The notes beneath the pieces are model-generated. The model was not told the origin of the DNA and ran no database searches. It worked only from the letters and a program-made list of their open reading frames with translations. Position numbers and translations under genes: made by a program. Shown in pieces: positions 5,111-9,044 of a stretch of DNA of 9,044 nt (positions are counted from its first letter, which is position 1; each line of letters opens with the position of its first letter). The DNA comes from SIG565 sp045647785 (lineage in GTDB: Bacteria > Bacillota > Clostridia > Oscillospirales > Acutalibacteraceae), in contig JAZRMU010000005.1 of NCBI GenBank assembly GCA_045647785.1, forward strand, positions 1 through 9,044, read 5' to 3'.

Positions 5111-5152
5111 AAGTTCACTCCTCACTTGGATATTATTAGTAACTACAATTGT

Positions 5153-5181
5153 ATTATACATTTATTATAATTTGCAGTCAA
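5153..5181 (-). promoter_or_regulatory. Promoter of the rubrerythrin fusion gene
   Basis: On the minus strand: TTGACT (complement of 5176-5181), 17-base spacer, TATAAT (complement of 5153-5158). Transcription should begin near 5146, downstream of the in-frame ATG at 5161, which rules that start out. The spacer contains TTATAATAAATGTATAATA, which loosely resembles the PerR operator (consensus TTATAATNATTATAA) but matches it only in one half. Confidence 0.75.
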
Positions 5182-5193
5182 GAAAATTTTGTC

Positions 5194-5222
5194 TTGAAAA
5201 AGGGCTGCGGTAGATTTATAAT
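5194..5222 (+). promoter_or_regulatory. Promoter of the shikimate kinase gene
   Basis: TTGAAA (5194-5199), a 17-base spacer, TATAAT (5217-5222). Back-to-back with the rubrerythrin-fusion promoter. TTATAATAATTGTTG (5216-5230) overlaps the -10 box and matches one half of a PerR-type operator fully and the other in part; regulation by PerR is only a possibility. Confidence 0.65.
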
Positions 5223-5286
5223 AATTGTTGTTTACCGAAACATTTTTTAAGCTTTAAATTCCATTATAATTAATGAGGGGATAATA

Positions 5287-5781
5287 ATGAATGTCGTACT
5301 TATAGGAATGCCCGGCTCGGGCAAGAGCACAGTGGGGGTTTTGCTCGCTAAATCGTTACTTTGCAGCTTTATTGATACCGATTTAATAATTCAAAACAAA
5401 TACTCTATGCCACTAAATGAGATAATAGGCGAATTTGGTTCGGCAGAGTTTATCAAAAGAGAAAATGAAACGCTTTCAGAAATCACTACCGACAACTGCG
5501 TTATTGCAACGGGTGGCAGTGCGGTGTATGGCGAAAAGGCAATGCTTAACCTTAAGAGAAACGCCAAAACGGTTTATCTTAAGCTGCCCGTAGCTGAACT
5601 TGAAAAGCGCATAAACAATATAAAAACCCGCGGAATTGTAATGGAAAAGGGCGAAACACTTTATTCTGTTTATCTTTCCCGCGCCACACTTTATGAAAAA
5701 TATGCCGATATAACGGTTGATTGCTCCCACCTCACCGCAGAGGAATGTGTGGATAAAATAATTGAGGAACTGGAAAAATAA
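5287..5781 (+). CDS. aroK: Shikimate kinase
   Basis: A 164-residue P-loop kinase that phosphorylates shikimate with ATP in the pathway to chorismate and the aromatic amino acids. Visible: Walker A GMPGSGKST (7-15); the Asp pair D30-T-D32 for magnesium and shikimate; FxxRE (R58, E59) and GGS (76-78) for shikimate binding; a lid segment with R115; and R132 in YLSRATLYEKYAD. The lid reads TRGIVMEKG where classical enzymes have an R-x-R-P-L-L type sequence, a modest variation. Length is normal. ATG at 5287 is preceded by GAGGGG (5275-5280). The gene stands alone between its own promoter and terminator, away from other aro genes. A related small P-loop kinase of other specificity is the only alternative; the shikimate-contact residues argue against it. 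Confidence 0.88.
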   Translation: MNVVLIGMPGSGKSTVGVLLAKSLLCSFIDTDLIIQNKYSMPLNEIIGEFGSAEFIKRENETLSEITTDNCVIATGGSAVYGEKAMLNLKRNAKTVYLKLPVAELEKRINNIKTRGIVMEKGETLYSVYLSRATLYEKYADITVDCSHLTAEECVDKIIEELEK

Positions 5782-5784
5782 AAG

Positions 5785-5814
5785 GCTGTGTAGAAATTTC
5801 TACACAGCTTTTTT
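5785..5814 (+). terminator. Intrinsic terminator of aroK
   Basis: GCTGTGTAGAAA (5785-5796) and TTTCTACACAGC (5797-5808) form a perfect palindrome, followed by TTTTTT. It starts 4 bases after the stop codon. Confidence 0.9.
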
Positions 5815-5826
5815 GCTAACCTGAAT

Positions 5827-5858
5827 ACCGTTTACCAAAAAACGGTCAAAAATTTTTG
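5827..5858. repeat. Inverted repeats upstream of the metal transporter promoter
   Basis: ACCGTTT (5827-5833) and AAACGGT (5840-5846) pair around a 6-base loop, followed directly by the palindrome CAAAAATTTTTG (5847-5858). They sit just upstream of the -35 box at 5861, a place where a metal-dependent repressor could bind, but I cannot match them to a Zur box. They could also be a second, weak terminator after aroK. Confidence 0.3.
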
Positions 5859-5860
5859 TA

Positions 5861-5889
5861 TTGCGAACGGAGAATTTTAGTAGTATAAT
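5861..5889 (+). promoter_or_regulatory. Promoter of the metal ABC transporter operon
   Basis: TTGCGA (5861-5866), 17-base spacer, TATAAT (5884-5889). Transcription would start near 5896, about 33 bases before the first start codon. AATGTAATTATGTT just downstream is AT-rich and weakly palindromic, but not a convincing Zur operator. Confidence 0.65.
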
Positions 5890-5928
5890 AAAATGTAATT
5901 ATGTTGTCCCTTGAAGGGTGGTGGGCGT

Positions 5929-6843
5929 ATGCGAAAATTGAATATGATACTCGCAGCCATTATCTGCATTTGTCTGGTGTTGTCGGGCTGTGGCGGCAGG
6001 GTGAAGGATAAGCTTTATGTAACTGCAACCAATTTTGCCGAATACGATTTTGCGCGTGCTATAGCAGGGGAGCTTGCCGATATCGAGCTGCTTATTCCCG
6101 CCGGAACCGATGTGCATTCCTTTGAGCCGACCGCGCGAGATATTTTAAACATTGGGAAATCGGATATTTTCATTTTTGTGGGCGGTGAGTCGGAGACTTA
6201 TTTGGAGCAAATTTGCGATACTGCCAAGGGTAAAAACACAACCGTTTTGCGCCTTTGCGACTATGTATCGCTCTGCGAGGAGCATTCCCATAGCGGACAC
6301 CACACGCACGGTGAAAGCTATGATGAGCATATTTGGCTATCTCCCGCCAATGCCTCGGTTATGATTTCGGCTATCTGCTCTGCCTTTTGCAGTGTTGATC
6401 CTGAAAATGCGGCTATCTATACCGCCAATGCCGAGCAGTATATAATCGATATAGAGCACAAGGCTGCCGAAACCGCCGAAACGGTGCGAAATGCAAAAAA
6501 TAGGATTATCGCGGTGGCAGACCGCAACCCATACCGATATTTCACCGAGTATTATGGGCTCCAATGTGTAGCGGCATTCTCCTCCTGCAGTGCCGATACC
6601 GACCCGTCGCTCGGCACGGTGATTAAATTAATAGAAACGGTCAGGGAGCATTCGCTCTCCGGCGTGTTTGTAACCGAGCTTTCAAGCCGAGAGCTCGCTT
6701 CAACCGTGGTGGAAAATACAGGGGCGGAGATTTTAACCCTTAATTCCTATCACAATATATCTCGCGAGGATTTTTTCTCCGGTGTAACATATTTAGAGCT
6801 TATGGAGCAAAACAGACAAAACCTTGAAAGGGGGCTTAACTAA
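5929..6843 (+). CDS. znuA: Zinc ABC transporter substrate-binding lipoprotein (ZnuA/AdcA-like)
   Basis: A 304-residue cluster A-I solute-binding protein. It has a hydrophobic signal peptide with lipobox LSGC (Cys at residue 21), so it is anchored in the membrane outside the cell. Metal-site features: H63 in DVHSFEP, a histidine/acid-rich loop (about 117-134) typical of zinc binders, and H134 in DEHIWLSP. The third family histidine normally precedes the AYxYF segment; here the stretch reads ADRNPYRYF, with Arg at that position, and the usual late Asp ligand region reads LNSYHN. The coordination set is thus unusual, and specificity for zinc rather than manganese is an inference from the His loop. 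ATG at 5929 has AAGGGTGG 7 bases upstream; a TTG at 5911 lies before this. First gene of a three-gene operon. Confidence 0.88.
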   Translation: MRKLNMILAAIICICLVLSGCGGRVKDKLYVTATNFAEYDFARAIAGELADIELLIPAGTDVHSFEPTARDILNIGKSDIFIFVGGESETYLEQICDTAKGKNTTVLRLCDYVSLCEEHSHSGHHTHGESYDEHIWLSPANASVMISAICSAFCSVDPENAAIYTANAEQYIIDIEHKAAETAETVRNAKNRIIAVADRNPYRYFTEYYGLQCVAAFSSCSADTDPSLGTVIKLIETVREHSLSGVFVTELSSRELASTVVENTGAEILTLNSYHNISREDFFSGVTYLELMEQNRQNLERGLN

Positions 6844-7550
6844 TGTCGCTTATAACAGCTAAAGCTTTAACAAAGAAATATGGTAATAAAGCGGTTATAG
6901 AGGACCTTTCATTCTCGGTTGAAAAGGGCGAGTTCTTTCATATTTTGGGTGAGAACGGCGCGGGTAAAACAACCCTTATGCGCCTGATTTTAGGACTTAT
7001 AGAGCCCGATAGCGGTGAGATAATTTATACCGATACCAATAAAACTAAAATCGGTTATATGCCGCAGTTTTCCGGTATTCAGCCCGATTTCCCCGCAAGC
7101 GTCAGCGAGGTTGTGCTTTCGGGCTTTTTGAACCGACGCGGACTTTTATTCTACACCCCCGCGCAGCGAAAGCAGGCAAGGGATATTATGCGAAGGCTCG
7201 ATATCAGCGAGCTGTGGAGCAAGCCCTTCGCTTCTTTGTCGGGCGGTCAGAGGCAGCGTGTGCTGCTTTCTCGCGCCCTTTGCGCTACAGGCGGCGTGCT
7301 GCTCTTGGATGAGCCGCTTGCCTCTCTCGACCCCATTGCAGCGGCGGGCTTTTTTGAGGTGCTTGACCATCTTAAGCAGCAGAACTACACAGTTATTATG
7401 ATTTCGCACGATATCCATTGTGCCATTAAATATGCCGATAAAATTCTGCATCTCTCGGGGGAGGATACCTTTTTCGGTACCCCGAGCGACTATGCCCATT
7501 CGGCAGTGGGTCATAAAATGCTCAAGGAGGGACATCATCACAATGACTGA
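6843..7550 (+). CDS. znuC: Metal ABC transporter ATP-binding protein (ZnuC/AdcC-like)
   Basis: A 235-residue ABC ATPase that powers metal uptake on the cytoplasmic face. All motifs are intact: Walker A GENGAGKTT (36-44), Q-loop Gln75 (YMPQF), signature LSGGQRQR (132-139), Walker B VLLLDE (152-157), D-loop SLD (161-163) and switch H189 (ISHD). The tail ends GHHHND, a small histidine cluster often seen in zinc-transport ATPases. Its ATG shares one base with the stop codon of the preceding gene, with GAAAGGGGG upstream, so translation is coupled. Its end overlaps the permease gene by 8 bases. This tight arrangement means one transporter complex made in balanced amounts. Confidence 0.92.
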   Translation: MSLITAKALTKKYGNKAVIEDLSFSVEKGEFFHILGENGAGKTTLMRLILGLIEPDSGEIIYTDTNKTKIGYMPQFSGIQPDFPASVSEVVLSGFLNRRGLLFYTPAQRKQARDIMRRLDISELWSKPFASLSGGQRQRVLLSRALCATGGVLLLDEPLASLDPIAAAGFFEVLDHLKQQNYTVIMISHDIHCAIKYADKILHLSGEDTFFGTPSDYAHSAVGHKMLKEGHHHND

Positions 7551-8361
7551 TTTTTTCTCTCTATTTAGGTACGACTTTCTAATAAGCGCCGTTATAATCG
7601 GCGTGCTGGTGTCGGTTTGCGCGGCTCTGCTTGGCGTGAGCCTTGTGCTAAAGCGCTATTCTATGATTGGCGACGGACTTTCCCATGTAGGCTTCGGGGC
7701 AAGCGCCATAGCCATTGCCTTTGGTGTAGCGCCATTATATATCGCCATTCCCGCGGTGCTCGCCGCTGCATTTTTACTGCTGAAGCTCGGTAAAAAAAGC
7801 AGCCTAAAGGGTGATGCCGCAACGGCACTCGTCGCCAGCTCCGCGTTGGCTATAGGCTATACAGTATCAAAGCTTGCGGGCGGTGGAAATGTAGATATTG
7901 CGGGCTTTATGTTCGGCAGTATCTACACCGTAAATACCCGCGACCTGATTATCACTGTCGTAGTGTCGGTCGCAGTGCTAACGCTCTATGGTGTTTTCTA
8001 TAACAAACTGTTTTCGGTTACCTTCGATGAGGAATTTGCCGGTGCCACGGGTGTGAATGTCGGCTTTTATAACAGTCTGCTTGCGTGCCTCACCGCGGTA
8101 ACGGTGGTTATCGGTATGAGAATGATGGGCACGTTGTTAATCTCGGCACTTATCATTTTCCCCGTACTCACCGCCGTTCAAATAGTTAAAAACTATAAAT
8201 CGGTGATTGTAGCCTCGGTTATAATAGCGCTCGGCGGCTTTTTTGGCGGACTTGTTTTGTCTATAGTTTTGGGCACCTCACCGGGCTCGAGCGTTGTAAT
8301 AGTTAACCTTTTAATCTTTCTGGGCGTTAAAATTTATCGGCAAACGCCCTTTGGCAGATAA
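7543..8361 (+). CDS. znuB: Metal ABC transporter permease (ZnuB/AdcB-like, ABC-3 family)
   Basis: A 272-residue integral membrane protein with about eight hydrophobic segments (roughly 12-35, 50-64, 66-82, 93-110, 133-151, 177-192, 196-213, 220-243, plus 249-264). The YSMIGDGLSHVGF stretch (39-51) is the family's cytoplasmic coupling signature, and GTLLISALIIFPVLTA (196-211) is the conserved core helix. It forms the channel through which the metal passes. ATG at 7543 gives the normal family start MTDFFSLFRYDF; AAGGAGG (7524-7530) lies 12 bases upstream, slightly far, and the 8-base overlap with the ATPase gene supports translational coupling. Longer in-frame starts would run inside the ATPase gene. 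No regulator gene (zur) follows; a terminator comes 14 bases after the stop. Confidence 0.9.
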   Translation: MTDFFSLFRYDFLISAVIIGVLVSVCAALLGVSLVLKRYSMIGDGLSHVGFGASAIAIAFGVAPLYIAIPAVLAAAFLLLKLGKKSSLKGDAATALVASSALAIGYTVSKLAGGGNVDIAGFMFGSIYTVNTRDLIITVVVSVAVLTLYGVFYNKLFSVTFDEEFAGATGVNVGFYNSLLACLTAVTVVIGMRMMGTLLISALIIFPVLTAVQIVKNYKSVIVASVIIALGGFFGGLVLSIVLGTSPGSSVVIVNLLIFLGVKIYRQTPFGR

Positions 8362-8375
8362 AAAAAGCACTCTAG

Positions 8376-8413
8376 GGGAGACACTTCTTTACGAAGTGTC
8401 TCCCAACTTTTTA
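8376..8413 (+). terminator. Intrinsic terminator of the metal transporter operon
   Basis: GGGAGACACTTC (8376-8387), loop TTTAC, GAAGTGTCTCCC (8393-8404): a perfect 12-bp stem followed by AACTTTTT. Confidence 0.9.
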
Positions 8414-8592
8414 TATTAAAATTGACACTTTCGGTTGAATTATATGGCTTTACGAGCTTCTATCATCGCATCTTAGATTTGAGATATATAGAAATCTCCT
8501 TTTTGCAGACTAATAATTTTTATGTAGAAAATTGTCTATGAATATTATACTATATAGAAAAAATTCACAACATACGAAAACCCGCCATAGAG
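8414..8592. other. AT-rich intergenic spacer, no gene seen
   Basis: No frame of useful length with a ribosome site is present. A TTGACA at 8422-8427 has no -10 box at a proper distance. TATAAT occurs on the minus strand (complement near 8552) with a poor 15-base-spaced TTGTGA, so a weak leftward promoter is possible. AGATTT/AAATCT (8475-8480, 8492-8497) is a short inverted repeat. Confidence 0.5.
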
Positions 8593-8627
8593 AAAAGTGA
8601 ATAGTGAAAAGTGAAGAGTGAAAAAGT
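8593..8627. repeat. 14-base tandem repeat, two and a half copies
   Basis: AAAAGTGAATAGTG (8593-8606) is followed by AAAAGTGAAGAGTG (8607-8620), differing at one base, then a partial AAAAAGT. The array is wholly purine-biased with T on this strand and lies directly before the next hairpin. Confidence 0.75.
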
Positions 8628-8664
8628 AAAATCGACAAGTCTCACACGAAGCTTGTCGATTTTT
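8628..8664. terminator. Strong hairpin, possible bidirectional terminator
   Basis: AAAATCGACAAG (8628-8639) pairs perfectly with CTTGTCGATTTT (8652-8663) around a 12-base loop. T-rich on the plus-strand 3' side and A-rich on the other, so it could stop transcription in either direction; on the minus strand it would be a backstop for transcripts passing the tmRNA terminator. Confidence 0.55.
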
Positions 8665-8880
8665 GGTGGAGCATACCGCACAGCACCCGAACTCGCGTCC
8701 CGAGGTACAAGCTTTAGATTTGCACGAGCTTGGACGGATTGGGTGTGGCAGCTTGCCACTGGTGGAGGCGAGGGGAGTCCTTCCCGGTGCTCCCGCACCT
8801 ATCGCCTCGCGTTGCTCGTTGCCGCGCCTACCCAACAGTCCACCGGACTGTTGTGCTTAACGGCTGGTTCAACTCCCCTC
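8665..8880. mobile_element. GC-richer segment bounded by tmRNA-end fragments (decayed or non-autonomous insertion)
   Basis: TGGTGGAG occurs at 8665-8672. The 19-mer TGGTGGAGGCGAGGGGAGT at 8760-8778 is identical to the tmRNA 3' end at 8927-8945 and in the same orientation. GGTTCAACTCCCCTC at 8866-8880 is the exact inverse complement of the tmRNA T-arm at 8937-8951. Between these are stems GTGGCA/TGCCAC (8745-8759) and CAACAGTCC/GGACTGTTG (8833-8853). Open frames run in several phases, but none has a ribosome site or a recognisable domain. The composition is clearly higher in GC than the spacer to the left. The pattern fits a relic or miniature element that used the tmRNA 3' end as its attachment site. 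Confidence 0.5.
8760..8778 (-). repeat. Direct repeat of the tmRNA 3' end (candidate att site)
   Basis: Nineteen bases identical to 8927-8945, covering part of the T-loop, the 3' strand of the T-stem, the acceptor 3' strand, the discriminator and CCA. Identity stops exactly at the CCA end on one side. tmRNA 3' ends are well-known integration targets of tyrosine recombinases, which leave such duplications. Confidence 0.65.
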
Positions 8881-8881
8881 A

Positions 8882-8920
8882 CAAAAATAACAAAACACCC
8901 CACCAATAGGTGAGGTGTTT
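8882..8920 (-). terminator. Intrinsic terminator of the tmRNA gene
   Basis: On the minus strand AAACACCTCACC pairs with GGTGGGGTGTTT (12 bp with one G-U, 4-base loop; plus-strand arms 8893-8904 and 8909-8920), followed by a T-rich run. It begins 6 bases after the CCA end of tmRNA. Confidence 0.85.
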
Positions 8921-8926
8921 CATTAT

Positions 8927-9044
8927 TGGTGGAGGCGAGGGGAGTTGAACCCCTGTCCGAAGGTCAATTCCTATTGCTTTCTCCGAGCGCAGTTATTTGT
9001 TGAAATTCCCCCGAAAAGCAGACAAATAACAAGCTGCTAATCGG
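8927..9044 (-). ncRNA. ssrA: tmRNA (ssrA), 3' part, running off the window
   Basis: tmRNA rescues stalled ribosomes by acting as tRNA and then as mRNA for a degradation tag. Only about 118 bases of its 3' end are here, read on the minus strand. The alanine-tRNA-like end is clear: T-stem AGGGG, T-loop TTCAACT, T-stem CCCCT, acceptor strand CGCCTCC, discriminator A and encoded CCA (ending at 8927). Further in, ATAACTGCGCTCGGAG and a 9-bp helix GTTATTTGT/ACAAATAAC (8992-9000 with 9022-9030) fit the 3' pseudoknot region. The tag-reading frame, the 5' acceptor strand and the promoter lie beyond 9044. A normal tRNA is excluded because no anticodon arm follows the T-arm. The terminator follows directly. 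Confidence 0.88.

Noticed and set aside
5111..5161. A longer N-terminus for the fusion protein from ATG 5161
   Set aside because: That ATG is upstream of the predicted transcription start and overlaps the -10 region; ATG 5110 has GAGGAGT and the family-typical start.
7420..7542. A permease start inside the ATPase gene
   Set aside because: The added 41 residues are basic and not membrane-like; ATG 7543 begins at the conserved family N-terminus.
8422..8446. A plus-strand promoter at TTGACA 8422
   Set aside because: The only -10-like TATATG is 13 bases away, too close, and no gene or RNA follows.
8665..8740. A tRNA-Ala gene on the minus strand suggested by GGTATGCTCCACCA
   Set aside because: The adjacent sequence does not form a T-arm with a 7-base loop and no anticodon arm or 5' acceptor strand is found.
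8545..8913. Several overlapping open frames on both strands up to 100 codons
   Set aside because: They overlap each other, cross hairpins, tmRNA-derived repeats and the terminator, lack ribosome sites and show no recognisable domain; they reflect higher GC and few stop codons.

Overview
The window looks like a chromosomal piece of a moderately AT-rich, anaerobic Gram-positive bacterium of the class Clostridia, probably a gut Oscillospirales/Ruminococcaceae relative. This is inferred from strong AGGAGG-type ribosome sites, near-consensus sigma-A promoters with 17-base spacers, intrinsic terminators after most transcription units, and an anaerobe-type gene set: a rubrerythrin/rubredoxin/flavin reductase protein, a GGGtGRT protein paired with a NifU-like protein, and a lipoprotein-based zinc ABC importer. 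No species can be named from the sequence alone.

Layout. 1-780 is a single-gene IS200-type insertion sequence: a left-end hairpin, an HUH transposase (169-645), a strongly structured 3' RNA region (649-739) and a right-end hairpin. 800-1150 (minus) encodes a small four-helix-bundle protein of the S23/IVP family. Its upstream region (1166-1372) is an unusual array of variable mini-hairpins separated by the 7-mer ATGAAAT or its complement ATTTCAT, switching orientation around a central terminator. 1365-3077 (minus) is a two-gene operon, NifU-like then GGGtGRT, with a clear promoter. 3327-3827 (plus) is a flavin reductase-family protein. It shares a bidirectional terminator with 3941-5110 (minus), one reading frame joining flavin reductase, rubredoxin and rubrerythrin domains, with an intact ribosome site and start buried before the rubrerythrin part. 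A divergent promoter pair separates this from a shikimate kinase (5287-5781). 5929-8361 is a tightly overlapping zinc/manganese-type ABC import operon (binding lipoprotein, ATPase, permease). 8362-8926 has no credible gene: terminator, AT-rich spacer, a 14-base tandem repeat, a second strong hairpin, and a GC-richer segment carrying duplicated pieces of the tmRNA 3' end. The window ends inside a minus-strand tmRNA gene (3' end at 8927) with its terminator.

How the parts work together. The flavin reductase/rubredoxin/rubrerythrin protein is expected to carry electrons from reduced pyridine nucleotide via FMN and rubredoxin iron to a diiron peroxidase, an oxygen/peroxide defence for an anaerobe. 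The NifU-like/GGGtGRT pair is a conserved, functionally open module with an apparent iron-sulfur link. The ABC operon imports a divalent metal, most likely zinc.

Most interesting: (1) the well-formed three-way-junction RNA candidate between the transposase gene and the right end of the insertion sequence; (2) the ATGAAAT/ATTTCAT hairpin array in the leader of the four-helix-bundle gene; (3) the exact 19-base copy of the tmRNA 3' end ending at CCA, plus a 15-base inverted T-arm copy, marking a small integrated or decayed element; (4) the read-through gene fusion with an internal start.
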